Origin: Baylisascaris procyonis
Lineage: Eukaryota > Nematoda > Chromadorea > Rhabditida > Ascarididae
Assembly (NCBI GenBank): GCA_037389465.1
Contig: JAZARR010000105.1
Coordinates: 124,001 to 188,000 of the forward strand
Length of the DNA: 64,000 nt
Direction: 5' to 3'
The notes under the pieces were generated by a model that worked only from the letters and a program-made list of their open reading frames with translations, ran no database searches and was not told the DNA's origin. Below, in pieces: positions 24,375 through 38,900 of the stretch; position 1 is the first letter of the stretch; the number at the start of each line of letters is the position of its first letter. The position numbers were made by a program, and so were the translations under genes.

Positions 24375-27300
24375 CTCAAGAGCGAGAGGTACATTACGTG
24401 CCACAAGCGAAAAAAAAACTGCGATTCAGTGTTAAATTGGGAAAATTTTTGGGATTTGAGACTTCCATTCCTATTCTCGACTCCGCCCTCCCCATCTACG
24501 TCATATTTGAAATTCATATATCACCAATGACTCCCTCCCTATAAAAATTTTCTCCGCGAGAATTCTTTATCTCCGGAAAAACCTCACACTCACATATCGG
24601 TAGTTCATCGAAAGTCACCGGAGAAAAGAACGAAACGTGCATTAATGCATCAAACAGCACCGAAGCATTTCAGCAGACAACGCGCTAATGTCGACAACTC
24701 AAAATCCAAGTCATTATTACTGCCATCTGATGCATAAAGTTTTTAAATGTGCAATCAAATATGCAAAGAACTTAAAGACATTGGGATTATGAACATTATG
24801 CAAGTCGTTACACTCTTGAACAAATTATTTGACGAATAATGAAAACACTGCGGTTTTAGTTCCACTTAATGAAACCACAAATTACATATTTTAAAAAATG
24901 ATATATTTTTTGCACAGAAAGTTTTCGTTTATGCCAATAAAAAATCATATATTCGGAGGAGTTTCTTATACCGTTGATAGTTTTTTTTTTTTTGCACGTA
25001 ATCATACAAACTTTCACAGTAATGCAATTCACACCATGACGATGTTCACGTCATGGTACCTTACATGTTATTTCACTACATCTTTCTTCTTTCACCTTGT
25101 CATTCTCGATCTAACGTGATGGCCTCATCGCCGAAAAGTGAACGTGTTGATGCAAAGGCTCTTCTACAAGGCGTCTTATTTTCTTCTTCATTTCATGCGT
25201 TTTCTTCAGATGTTTGTTTAAGAACAATGTCTTGATATGCAGAATGTGTGTTTCCCTCAAAGGGATATTGGACAATGTTGACTGGCGATTCGCAGAGGTC
25301 TTTGCGATCCCAATCCTACCCGAGAAATAGTAGAAAGGGTCAACGAAATCGTTGAGGTTCTCTGAATTACGAAATTGCAGATTTGTGGTTGGGTCGAGGA
25401 TCGCGCTCTTGGAGAATGCTGTTGTTATCGTGGCTCGTGCAGGATACTGTTTCACAACCCCAACCTAGGCAAATTCTTGTCCGCTATACAACTGCCAGTT
25501 GACAGTGCAATTGCTTGCGTCTCCTATACGCTTAGGAAGAGTTCTTGCGAAAAAAAAAGCGCTATAAACATATAGTTTACTTTTACATCATTATACGAGT
25601 TGAAACCTATTGAAGTGATTGCTGACCGCTTGGCTGATTTGTGGCTTCGGTTATTATATAAAATTGACGAAATTTTACCAATATAATAAAGAATACCTAC
25701 CTATGAAAGAAAGCGGCTGTCGATTTAAAAAAAAATGTCATGACATCAAGGTCTTTCTATCTTGAGATGAAAATACTGCCAGATAGAAATAAAAATACAC
25801 GCACAGACACGAGCATTCAATAAAATACTTTTGCAAAAATAAGAGCGATATTACAAATGAATAAGCGAGTACGTCTATTAGACGTTAAGTACGAAAACTT
25901 AAAGCAACCAAACCGTACGATGAATGAACGTAAAACTAAAGCCATTGCGTCCATCTCGCCTAGCGCAAACACTATGCACAGCTGTCGACCGACCCGTCAT
26001 GGATCACATGACCTATGTTGCTGAGGGGGGCATAACGTGACATCATGGTATGTCTTACATATTGACCACAGTGCAGCACACAACCTACAACCACATATCA
26101 CCTCAAAACAACGTATCACAATGAATGTGTGTTAATGATTTAAGCGCCACGCTGTGTTCAGTCTGATACTAAGTTGAAGATCAAAAATTCTTTGCTATCG
26201 GCGTTATCATCTATAAAAACCATCGGAGGGAGAGAAAATCTAAAATGTGCTAATTTAGCGCATCAATCGCACTAGTGCCTAAAAAGCGATGAATTATGCC
26301 CTCATATGTTTTTTCTGATGCAATCGATCAAAGGCACAACTACTCTAATAAACATACGTTTTCTCTTTTGGATCGCAACCCAATCGGTTGTAGCATGGAA
26401 GTGACTCGTCTAAAATTAGTCGGACTTTTAAGATGTCAATAAGTTATGCGGACGATAGAAAAGAAATGAAGGATGGCAACTCATTTTAACATGTAATTTA
26501 TAAAATAAGCGGGATATGAGTGCTCATAATGCACCTATGCAAAAGTTGACAAAAATCGCATCAAAGAAATTACATTCAAATACGTATTTGTCCAGATGGC
26601 CGATCTGCTGTGCTAATCTCCAGCAAAAAAAAAGAAGATTTGAAAAAATAGCTTTTTTTTTCAGCGCATATCCAATTGATTGCTAAATATTTTTGCATAT
26701 GTAAATTATTGCATTTTTAGGCGTCCATAACTTGCAAGAAAAAGACGGCCAGAGAGAAAAAACTGAAGATGACAGATCAACCTATTTGATAAATTATTGC
26801 CATCAAATTTCAGTGCCTCAGCATTTGTGGTTCGTGGTTTAAATTCATCAAATATACGAATAGAAATACATACACAATAAGTATATATATAATATCAACC
26901 ACAATGCTGTTTGCAAAAATTTGCATAACGTGCAAAAATACGAAAAAAAGAACAAAAAAAAAACGATCTAATGGAGCGTAAAGCTGATTATTGCCGATAA
27001 ATTCCTTGCAAAGAAAAACACACCCACACACACTTACAAAGGAAAAGACGGCTGTCATCTGGAAAATTTCAACGAAGAGATAGCTGCAGCAATAAGCAAC
27101 AATCAACACAGCATGGCCGTTTTGCTTTCATAGGCACAAATTTCGTGAGGCATATCTCTAAGCAAAGTGCCGAAGACGCACAACGCATACACATCACCGC
27201 ACTCGGAACCATTTGCCACAACTCACTTAGCAGACTTTGCTAGGCTCTCTCTCTTCCTCAACGATGCCAACTTCTTCTACTGCACTTCGCTATCGACGCC

Positions 27301-27888
27301 AAAAAAAACTTCGCAAACAAACATTGTTCGAGTTTCAACCTGACAGGTGCAGGAGTAGCTTAACTGGCTGAGATTTGAGGTCGCGTCTAATGCTTGTAAC
27401 TTCTTTAGAAGTTAATTAATCATCTTGGCTCTGCACAGATGGGCATCCTATGGTTTTCACAGTCCCAGCAATAGCGATTCCCGAGAAGGAAAAAAGGGAA
27501 ACACCCCGGGTAACATTCACCGCCTAAACTTCCCCGACGCTCTAACAGTTCCAACGCTGTACACCTTAGTTGAACGCTCCGCGATCTTTGGCCGAAAAAA
27601 AAAAACAGTCTCGGGGCCGAAAATTATGCGATCGCTTAAAACTCGAAAACTCACACATTTAGGATGTCAAAACATTTTTTGTAGGTTCTTAATTATCGAT
27701 TAATGCCAGCAAATTCTGGTGGAGGAATTAATGGAAGAAGTAAAAGTAATACTAGAGATAGGAAAGTAACGATTATGGTAAATAATAGTAACGATGGTGC
27801 TATAATGTTAACGGTACTGTACTCTCGAAAGTTGAGATCCTATCAAGGATCCCCAGAGCAATAACACTAGACATGCATAAACATGATG

Positions 27889-28533
27889 CTACCAGAATCG
27901 TTTTTTGCTACGACTTATTAAGCGCGTAACGAAATTCATAAAGATTTCATCAAGTGGCTTCTTCGGATGGCTTATTGAAATGATTTCATTTCCACTGATA
28001 ATTCCTTTGACGGATTTTAAACAAGTAAAAATGTGATGAGATTTGATTTGCAGATTCTTCAAACAGCTAGCCAAAAACATATTGCTACACATTAAGAGTG
28101 AAGCGGAATTTCCGGTTTTTCCAATTTTGCTTTTTTTGATGCAATTAGGCGTTCCAATTTCCACTCCATACTGTCCGCAGAAATGTCTCATCCCAGTTTA
28201 TCTTTGGTAAGCTACTATTTAATTGTTTTTCGAATTCCGATGCAAGCTGTTTAGTTTGTTGGGACGGTTTATGTCGATTCGAACGAAATTTATGGAGAAC
28301 CACTTAAGATTAGTCTGAGCACGGCTTCCAAAATCTTTCCTGCTCCCATACGCTTTCATGGCTCCTAAATTTTGCTGACAGGTTCGAGATAGAGAACATC
28401 TATCGCAAAATGTATTTGCTTCACTAAGATTTGTAGGGCTCGAATTTTTTTCCTGTGGGCTTCGCCTTTCGTGAGAGAAGTTGTAGATGATCATTCTAAT
28501 CGAAACAGGATGGATTGAAAGACGAAATACCAA
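27889..28533 (-). mobile_element. Decayed Tc1/mariner-like transposase relic
   Basis: On the minus strand around 28450-28310, one frame spells SLSRTCQQNLGAMKAYGSRK followed by DFGSRAQ. An overlapping frame spells LTKGEAHRKKIRALQ. Together they resemble the N-terminal helix-turn-helix of Tc1/Tc3 transposases (L-S...I-x-A-L-H ... R-S-R-T...Y-G-S-R-K-x-x-G-R-P). The frames are shifted against each other and no DDE catalytic triad was found, so it is non-functional if real. A second open stretch at 28191-27889 may be the decayed remainder. Terminal repeats were not located. Confidence 0.28.
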
Positions 28534-31500
28534 CGGGTGTCGGAAACAGAAAAATCGAAAAAACCGTAAATTCCGACTTACCTACGTCCAATACATACTA
28601 ATGGGTTTACTCATAACTTCTATAATTCTCCGTCCATAAACTATAATGGTACCAAATACATCCCATTATTTTGAAAACACTTGGTAAAAAAAAAAATTCA
28701 AAACCGTGCAACTTTTGCACTCTCAGAGTTTCAAAGCTTGAGGCTAAACGCTTTGAGATAAAGTCATGACTATGAAACTTGGACTGATGAGTTAAGTTAA
28801 TACGCCATAACGGAAATAACATTTCATTTAAGGAGATCTCACTGAGCGTGCAAACAGCATGCTATCATAGACGTGTGTTCAAATAAAACCTAGAAAAGAG
28901 AGGAAAAGGAAATCGAGAATAAAGCATGTTGACGAAAAACAAAACACATCAGCAAATATGAGATGCTATCGCCGACAAACGAAAAATCTCATCAAACCGT
29001 CAAGATGAGCACAGCGTGAAAATAATAGCGCGCGCCCCTTCAAATCATTATCTAAGCTTGATGCAATGACAGTGCGCGGGAAAGCCATTACAAGTACTGA
29101 TTATTCAAGTGATGAAAAAATGTTTACCTATTTCGCAGATATTCTGATCTGGTGGTATGTTTAGCCGATTAATTCTGGTTAAGAAATGGTTGGAAGCGAA
29201 TGCGATGAGGGGCATTTCGTTGATGAAGAAACCGCCTCAAATACTGAGCGTTTCCCACAACCATTCCTTAAAGTTTAAATCGGTACAAGCACTCATTTAT
29301 ATTTTTGTGTCTGATTCCCTGCGATATTCAATGCCTCATAGTTTTCCAGCGTTTCGTTAGCTCTCTTTCATATCTTGGAAAGTAGCTTGGCGGCAGCCTT
29401 AAGCTATCAAAAGAGACTGTCAGCATTGCTTGGCAACCATCAGCTACCACGGTGAACTTCAACTATTGAAAATTTGACGGCCAACGAGGCCAAGTCGATA
29501 CCATTCAGTCGGCAGATGGCGCCAGGGACTCCTGGGAGGAATATTTAAGCGGTGAAAACAGAATTCTGAGAAGCACTGATTAGCCGAAATGCGTAAATTG
29601 AATGTCTGGCTCATTTCCCTGTCCACTCTTTACAGAGCGAGCTCTAAGAATCGTATTTTACGGGAGCCGAAAAGTTCAAAAATTCAATTGAATATGACCG
29701 CAGTATTTTTTGAAAAAAGTGTAGCAGCTCTTAATAATGGAATTTTTAAGAGCATCCGCAATGCTCTAGAAAATATCTGATCTGTGCCGTCCGTTCTATC
29801 TAGTTGAGAGCATCGTGAATTGTGCTGCCATTGGGCGGCTCGAAAATTGATGGCATGGATGGTCCTCGAAATTAAAAGTCGAATAAAAGAACGGGCTTGC
29901 GAAATTCGGGTTCCGCAAGGTTTCTTTTCTGGGGAGCAAAGTTCTATGCTGTGGCGGATGTTAGCTGAAATTTTAAGTTTTTAAGTCTTCTGAAATGTAG
30001 TTTCTTTTCTGAATTTTTTAGCACTCGTAATTGAGCGCCAAAAATTAGCAATCAGTTGCTTAGGTTATTGCGTTTCGCAAGCGCAAATTTATAAAAGTGT
30101 AGAAAAATGCCAAGAAGTAGGCCAGGTAATTAAGTACGAAATGCGCGGTCTCAACGAACTTGTTTGCTCATGATGATCGCAATGCTGCTATATTTTCTTC
30201 AGCAACAACAAAAAAAGGAACAAATGTTTGATTAGCATTTTAATTTTCACAATATTTGATTCGATAAGGTGAACTCATGAATGAATGAGTGCATTTCCGA
30301 GCATTCCGACTCCCTAGAAGGCTAATTAGAGTGGTTGAAACGAAGAAATGAATAACGCATTGTTGTTGAGAAGATAATCATTTTCCGCTTCTTTCATTAT
30401 TACGCTACAACAACAATCAGCATAAACAAACGCATTGTTTCAAACGAATATCTCAGATATCAGTGCGAATAATAGCAGAACAAATATTGCGGCGCTAAAT
30501 CATCCCACCCCCTACTATGCATCTACAGTGGTAACATTCAGAAAACAATTCGCGCAATCAGGTTAGCCATTAATACTGCAAAACATCGGAATGTCGATTT
30601 TAAATATTATTAGCAGCAATACGAAGCTACTATCCTGCGATCGGATTATGTCATAATATAAGCTTTCTTTTTTGGTGACTAAAAAATTCTTGTTTGAATT
30701 TAAATTTTTTCGTGGAAATATTTTTGGGCAAAAACTATTATAGAAAAAAAAAGAGAAAATTTGAATATTGAGCAAGCGATTCAACATTAACAAGAGAGTT
30801 TTGCTTTATGTAACATAAAAAATCAATACAAATGTCAAATTGAATTAGAAAAATTTCAAAAACAATTTCGTATATTATAAAATGGTATATCTGTGCTCAT
30901 ATGAGATTATATTTATGATGCCAAATCCCTTATAACTAAGGTAATTTTTTAAAGAATAGAGCTTCAATTGAGTGAATCACGCAACATTATACCTACGCAA
31001 TATGATGATAGTGTTGGTAATGCTGATAGAGTGATTCGTTCTTATCACTTGTTTTTGCGCTACAACGAAAACATTAAATAATACCGATGATTAGTTAGCT
31101 TGCGTATTTCTGTCCGTTGCATTTTTCTAAGATGATTCCCAGGAAATCTGGATCATTGGAATCAGATCCTCGGCTCTAAAGAGATTTCTATTGATGGATT
31201 TTTCCTTTGCAGGCAGTTTTATATAACACTTTGTTAAGAAGAGACTTCAGCATTTGGAACTGTTGAAATTTACTCCGGTAGCCTCAATAGAAATTTCGAA
31301 TCGATATTACTAACAGCAGTATTTTGAAAGCATTCCATATTAATAGTCCTTTTGCAAAAGCTTTTAACTGTTGGCATGTGTCGATTGCCTCGAAATGAAA
31401 TCCTAAATATGTTTCTTATTCGAAAGTCTGATCCACTGAAGATAGCACTATACAAGCCAGTATATATCCTTTGCTAATCATGAATTTTTATTGGTTAATT

Positions 31501-32522
31501 TGCAGCAATTTTAAATGCAAAGGCTGACAATATCAGCACTTCTTATGCTTTTACCCCGATAATACTGAAACACCGTAACAACTCATCATCTTTACGAATG
31601 ACGTCATGAGATGCATTTTGCTTTTAGAAAATTTGAATACTCATTTCGTGACTTAGTGCTTGAAGAGAGTAAGCATGTCCCACATATCTAATAACTTGGG
31701 TACAGAATCATCTTCGTTCACTGTGGTGTATGCCTTTTTGCACTAAGACTGCATTAGATTTAGGTAACCGATAACGATTCAATTCAATTTGGCATTTGTC
31801 ATTATTCACTTAAATGTTGTATTGTTTTTAAGGTGTTTATTATGGACATTTATCGACAGTGGTTTCGAATAGTCAACGGCTTTTTAAGTAAATTAATACC
31901 TAAAAAATTAGAAAGAGATGATTCTACTAGAGGTTTTGTATCAAGCATTTTTGGGCATGCTGTAGTGAAAACTTCAGATATTCGGTAGTGGAACGTGAGA
32001 TATTACGAGAACAAAAAGATAACTATATTCCAGCAACAAAGGCATAGAAATATTTTCAAACAAGAATTTAAGATAGTTCTTAGAGATTGATCATATTGTA
32101 ATGGCACTCAACAACAAATAAACAAAACTGTAAGAAATAATCAAACACAAGTCAGAGAGCATTGCACTTATGTAAACACCCACCGAAACCAATACAAACC
32201 ATCGAATTATTGAATGGATGTTATTTTTGAAAAATGTAAAAAAAGTTAGAAAATATGAGCCGAAAGACGTGATTGGTGAACATAGAAAGCCACCAACAAA
32301 GAAGAACCAGCCTATACGATAGCGAATAAACGCTAACACTAAAGCGCATATCGAAAATGTCAACGTGTTACGATCAACGTTCCCAATTTTGATAGCCTTC
32401 TTAATACATTCATTGTGGTTGTTGTGATATCTGTTTAATAAAGCGTACGATCAGAAAACGCTTCGTATGACAAATGTGGTGCAGTATAGTCGTAAATAGA
32501 TCTGTTTTTTTTTTCATGAATA

Positions 32523-32583
<61 letters not shown>
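32523..32583. repeat. (CT)n microsatellite with two TG interruptions
   Basis: About 30 CT/TC units, interrupted twice by TGTC. Confidence 0.95.
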
Positions 32584-32589
<6 letters not shown>

Positions 32590-33790
32590 TGACGAGCAAT
32601 TCTATAGCCTAATGGTGTCAGATGAAAGTGTTTCTATTTCTTTAGCATAAAGATCCTAAAATAAGCCCGATATTAATAATAGTTCAACTTTTAAATGCAT
32701 AAGAAAAGTGCATGAAAAAACGACACATCAATAATAATGCACAGATGGCAGTAAGTAAACACCTTTACGATTGATTGTAAGTTGTGTATACCTCTCTAAC
32801 ATTGATTTTGCACGATTAGCATATGCTAGCAATCATCTTTTGTTTACAACTTATCTTCAAAGAAGCGTAGTGAATGAGTTAATAAGTTGATTGCCTCTGA
32901 ACGCAGCAAAGCGTCATCGTTCGCATCCGTTGCTCGGACTTCATTTCGGATGCGAGAGCGAGCCTCTAATCGAAGCATCAGCGACCGCTCTCGCCTCATA
33001 TCAACCAAGACGAGTGTGTATATTCGATGAGCAATTTCCACATAACGTTTTTTGTCCTCTCAAGTTCTCCTAATTCTCGGTTGAGCGTTATATAAGTGTT
33101 GGATTTTTGTTAGTTTGCTGCTTTTTATCCACTTAAATGCTCTTTATTCGTCGAAAGAATTTCACTCTTCCTATAATATGCTAAATAATTACCACTAATT
33201 TTCATCTTCTCATCCTCTTTTTTCCTCTTTCTTTTTTTAGATGTTTCTTTGAAAAACCATAGATCACCTCGTCTGCAATATTTGGCATGCTGTTACTTAT
33301 TCATTCCAAGAGTTGTCCAAGAGTTCTTATTGATACAGCAACAATGAGGTTTGTCTCTTTCACCGCACTTTTCCCCTCCTTGCCCGGAAACTTTGGGTCC
33401 ATTGATATAAGCCATGAACTGTTTCAGCACTCCTAGATACCTTAGCACAGAGTATATGAGAGTTATTTAATGCAGAATTAAGCAGCTAAGCAAAAAATGC
33501 GTGCCGCCTTTTTCTGCAGGATATAAAAGAGAGCTTAAAAGATTAAGCTAAGTCAACTCAAACAATATTGCGTCAGTGAAATTTCGGAACTTTGTGTTTG
33601 TTAAACAGTCGGAATTGTGCAACATAGGAAATCGTTTCTTTGGAGAATTGGTGAGTTTTTCGACATTATTTAGCATTTTACAATGAGGAAATTATATGAC
33701 AATATCAGCAGATACCAATGAAAGTAGCGCACAACTGGAGTCGATACTCTCACTGTGCTTTGCTGTATGGGCGATCGGCATTGAGGATGT

Positions 33791-33851
33791 GATTTGAAAG
33801 ATGTTTTCTCTTTGTGGAAAGATGTTTTCTCGATTTGAAAGATGTTTTCTC
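33791..33851. repeat. Three-copy tandem repeat of ~20 bases
   Basis: Three copies sharing GAAAGATGTTTTCTC at 33791-33810, 33811-33831 and 33832-33851. The first and third copies are identical; the middle one differs at its 5' end. Confidence 0.9.
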
Positions 33852-35066
33852 CTCAAAAAAGATCAACGTTTATATGAGCAAACATTGCATAACTTTGCCT
33901 AGCTATATTTGAGCATGTTGCACGTTGTGTGCGGCACTCGTTAACCATATTTACGTAGCTGTCTATCCTCTCTAATAGAGCGACGTCTCTTCGAAGCGTC
34001 CATCAAGTGCTGAGTACTTGTGAAAGTGTTGAAAGCTCATTGAGTGCCTAGCAAATAATAGCCTAAGCTAAGCCCACATGATGTCCACTTCAACTATTAA
34101 CCTAGACGACATTCGCATTGATTGATCGAACGTTGTTATCCACTCGCAGCTAATTCTACGAGTAAGAAGCACATTCATCGTTAATCGATTATTGTTCATC
34201 AATTCTTTATCCTCCAAACTGTAGCTATGCGCTCTCGAAGTGGAGAGACGTTTCTCATGCGAACGCATTAAATCTTCCGCCTGGATTATATCTTTACTAA
34301 GCCAGCTGCTTTGTTGATAGTCATATTAAAGAGTACGCCAGATTACAGTGATGAAAAAACTCACTTGATACCTCCATCTGCCTTCCTTCCTCGCTTCCCT
34401 TCTTCGCGCCGACGAGAAGGAAGGCAGCTGCGTGTCCGCGCCAAAAAAAGCATCACCGCTTTTCGCCAACGTTGCACTTCTCCAATTTTCGTGCACTCGC
34501 CGTCAAAACTTCGTCCCTGGTTCTTTCGACATTTTCTGACTAGCCAATATTTATTTTAAATTAGCTAAGGCTCAACTTTAATTCATAAATGGAATAGAAT
34601 TTTCTCTGAGCGAATATTTCATTTTCAAAAGGAAGTATTGGGAATTTTTAGATCTGCAGTCAAAAAGAATCTACTAATTTCTTCAGATTCGTAGCATATA
34701 ATGCTCTACGCTTGGATTCTCGAGGAAAGGTTCCTGCTTATCGCATTTAGCAGAGAGGATTACAACTAAGAATGGCTTGAATGAATAAGCGACATCATTA
34801 TTACTTTCACGTTTTCTCGATTGGCGTGGCTATATTAATTACCTAAAGCGTCGAATTTAATTTTGCGGCTATCCAAAGAAGCAGTATTATGATGTCACCG
34901 GCTGGAGCTAGCTGACCATAACAATGTTTTCTATGACCTCCTTATGATTGCATCAATCATACACGGCCGACGAGCAGTCCAGCTCAAAACTAACCAATTG
35001 GCAGCACACGACGTTATTGTGGGTATGTGGAATGCGCGAAAAAGCGGGCCCAATTGTGCATTCGAG

Positions 35067-35075
35067 GATAAAAGG
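35067..35075 (+). promoter_or_regulatory. Candidate core promoter of the LRR-Ig gene
   Basis: GATAAAAGG lies at the start of a GC-rich, CpG-containing patch (to about 35260) in AT-rich surroundings, about 920 bases upstream of the receptor's ATG. It resembles the TATA context found upstream of the collagen. Use as a promoter is inference. Confidence 0.27.
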
Positions 35076-35990
35076 CAGCCGTAACGGTGTTCGCGTCGGG
35101 CGGGCGGGCGGACGCGCTGCTCGACAGCTCTGTTAGAAGGCCACAGCCACAACCATATAGCCATCGGTCGGTCACGCAGTCAGCCTCTCACCTCGTGCCC
35201 CCTTCCACATCCGCCTGCTTGCATTTGTATATCCCTTGCGGTCGGCAGCTGCACCCGATCTTCCGGTGTCCCCAGCAACTTAAACGTAGTTTCTGGCGCC
35301 AAGCGCAACTACGAAATGATGGATATGAATTTGATAAGTGGCTAATTTCTGCTATTTTTGAGGGGTGATCTGCCTTTCTCCACTGTTAATCTGTAACCTT
35401 CCAGATTACATCGGCTATTTGCTGCACCGATCACTTGCAGTGCATATTTTGAAAGCGTTGCCTATAACAATTTTCACAGTGGATTGCATCAACTCTAGTT
35501 ATTGCAACAATCTGGCAACATAAATGTTTGCGCATGCATAAATGATTTCTATTGCCAGCATTCAACTTCATATTTGGCCAAGGGCCACTAATTCGCTTAC
35601 TTATCATAATCGATTGCGCCTTGAAAAAAGCAAAATCCTCTACGAATTTTTTCTTCTAAGTTGGAGGGTTATAGATCGAAATTGCGCTGCCTTCTGCAGC
35701 GCTTTAATTGCTTAATCGACCGCTGAAAGAAAAAAGCTCGGTGGATTTTCTGAAAGCGATACTTCGCGCTTATTTCTTACCAGTTTATTTCGTATTACAA
35801 TATGATACTGCGCTGCTTTATATGAGTACGAAACTCTAAAAGCGAAAATCAGTATGTATCCATCTCAGAGCACTGTAAACTGGATACGGTACGCAACTAT
35901 TGTCGATTACAATATACATAGAAGAGTGGTTGTGTACGCTTAATAATTGCTTGTGAAATTGAGTGCAGCCGTACGCGGCAGTATTTGCGT

Positions 35991-38900
35991 ATGCTGTTCG
36001 TTCCTCTGTGGTTTTGCACACTGCCAGCCGTACTGTCATTACGGTGTCGATTTTTCTCGCAAAATAATCGCCCTATATACGAGTGCGTTAACGTTTCCGC
36101 ATTCGGTACCGAAGTGACGATAAGCGATACTGCTGCGGCAGATCGGCGTGGCATTATACTTCCGATCGTTCCGCCAGGTACGATGACATTCAAGATAGCA
36201 CATACACGAATCGAAACGCTTGCACGTGTTGGGAATCCTGAAATTGTAACATTAGCTGTGAATTTTTGCGAATTACGCTCCGTCGCGGCAGACGCATTTG
36301 CCCGCTCAACGAATCTTAAACAGATTGATTTATCGCATAATTTGCTCACTCACTTATTCTTCAATACAATCGCCTCATCGCATCTCTCAGGACCACCCAC
36401 ACACGCTGTTCTACGTGTTGAACGCCTTATATTAGCATATAATCGCTTCGAAACTATTCCTGATTTGAGCTTATTAGATACACTTCGTGATCTGGATTTG
36501 TCGCACAATCAAATCATGCGTGTTCCTGATAGGAGCCTTCTTTTGCCACGACTTGAATGGATTGACCTCTCATATAATTCGCTGACCCAAATTAGGAGAT
36601 CACATTTTGGTCGTGCAACACGTATCGTTGAACTGGATGCGAATCCATGGAATTGCGATTGTAAATTGCGTGATTTTGTCGCCTTTCAACGTGAAACGCT
36701 AATAAGCCGTTCACTACGCTGTAAAGAGCCTCCACCACTACGTGGAATCAAATGGGATGATCTTGCATTGTCGGTTAGTTCCCTTCCCTCTTAATGAGGC
36801 TTATTTTCACAAATAAAATGGCACACGTCAGGACACATCTTTCTCGAAACACCTATTTACTTACTAAATATATAAGTGAATAAATAAGTGATGTTAGTAT
36901 GATGCATATTTGCTTCGCTTATCGGTGATTTTAAATTTGGCAATCTTTGATGGCTTTTAATAAGAAATATCTTTTTTCGATATAACCGAAAAGATACTTT
37001 CTTCGGGGCATTTTTTTCTATAAGTGATAAGCTGACTTTTATTGACTAAAATGTTATAAGTATTTAATAACTAAACAATTCCCAGTTTTAATTGCTTTAA
37101 TTAAATCTAAAATGTCGGAAATTGTCGACTTCTTATTTTGTTAATGAATTCTTTGCTTTCACTTCCATACTAGCGAACTTTTTTGAGTGACTTTCAATTT
37201 TCAATTCCATTCTTATGTTCATGTTTGCGAAATGCGATATAGTGACACCATGTCTGTGCATATGCGTATGCCTTTGTTTGTCTGTCTGTCTGTGTAGTTT
37301 CAATTCTGGAATCATTGGAAATAATGAAACCGAGTGGATACGACATATAGCATCACTTTTCAACTGTGTTGAATGGTGTTACGGACATTAAAAGCTGCTA
37401 AAAAATTTAAATATGTAAATCTATCTCGGAAAAATGAAACTTCAGTAGAATGCTTGTACGATCAATCGGACCACTCAAAATATGAAGATGTTTATTTTGC
37501 AATCTTTTTTTTTATTAATAATTTATGAAAGCGGTTGGTCGAATATGCAAAATACGAGATCGCCTATCGTATCTGCTCTCTTGGCGCTCTTCTCCTTTGT
37601 TTTTGTCAAGCATTAGCAAATGTATCTACTTATTAACGAGATTGCATTTGTGGTAATCTGACGCTTCAAGGAGTGGCACCATCGCAATTCGCTTAAACGA
37701 ATAAAGCCAAATAACGATTACTATTATTGTCTATCTATTTGGCACATGATAAAAGAAAACATTTTTCAACTCTCTCAAAAATAAACATTTAACGATAAGT
37801 TCAAAGGATTTCTGGATAAATTTTTATAAAAATGCCTAAAATTAGTTTGTTAGAAATTTGAGTATCTTTTAGTCAACGACATCATCCTTTAGAAAAGGTC
37901 AGCTTCTTGTTAGTATTTATCTGTTGATTTTTGTAAGGAGTCTTCTTTTTTTTTTCTAAACTGCATATTTTTTTCATCGCACATTTCAGTCACGTTCAAT
38001 TGATTGATGTTATATCATAAAGTGTTAAAAATTTTTTAACAAAGAAACGCACATCGAGATATATTCGAATGAATTATCGTATTTTGATCGAAAAAAAAAC
38101 TTGAAAAAGTGAATCCAATTTACGATAGTAAAAGGCGAGCAAGGATTTAATCCACTATCCTCATTAAGACATATAAAAAAAAAAAAAATCGACTCGTACA
38201 GCTAGCATTGAAGATGAATGCTCCCATTGAAGAATTACTGCCTATTAATCATACGTTTTGTTGCATCAGTGATTTATTATTGTATCATTTGCAGCAATCA
38301 TTTCCAAGAACTTTCCCGATGAATATATACCTTCCCAGAAAATTTTCTATAGGCAGTGTCACGTTTCGCTATCAACCGAATACTTTTTCTTTTTACTAGT
38401 ATAATGTTCATTTCATACTTCATCTCTAAGCCTCTATCGTATTTTCATTGCTTCTCAATCATCGAATTTCTGAATTCTTCTTTAATAATAAGAATTTGGG
38501 AAAATTTTTCTGACTATATGGCACAAAATTTTGAACTTCTTTTGGGTGGAATCCACCTAAATCGTCCAAATTTGCCTTTTATCCATCTGTCAACTATTGC
38601 ACAAAATTGTTTTCTCATTCGAAAGCTTATGAGAGATTATGAACTATACTTCCTCTCTCACATTATGAACTATTGATAGCTCATTCAGTAGCGAAATGTT
38701 TTGAGTATTTTAAGTAAGCGATATTCTGTATAAGTTTTTTCTCGTTTAATACTCATAATCTGTTTATATTTTTCTACTACAATTCAAAATGATTCATAAT
38801 TCAAATCTGCCTGTTCATGTGTGTCGTCTGTCTGTCTGTCTGCAGCATTTAACAGACAATAAATATAAAGTAAATAAAATCGTAAAATAATTAAGTAATT

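Larger units (their letters stand above)
24380..35990. other. 11.6 kb divergent spacer between PRPSAP and the LRR-Ig gene
   Basis: No complete gene was recognised. It contains a decayed Tc1-like fragment (27.9-28.5 kb), a (CT)n tract, a small tandem repeat, TATA-like boxes at 33522 and 35067, and a GC-rich patch at 35030-35260. Moderately long but unrecognised frames occur at 25111-25455 (minus, 114 codons), 27425-27703 (plus) and 32091-32363 (minus, hydrophobic). None has a supporting splice context or domain. Promoters of both flanking genes must lie here. Confidence 0.5.

Noticed and set aside
25111..25455. 114-codon minus-strand frame
   Set aside because: No signal peptide, domain or codon bias, and no acceptor or partner exon. 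It could be chance or a very old element.
32091..32363. Hydrophobic 90-codon minus-strand frame resembling a chemoreceptor fragment
   Set aside because: T-rich DNA translates to Phe/Leu/Ser-rich hydrophobic sequence by default. No conserved receptor motif or neighbouring exon.
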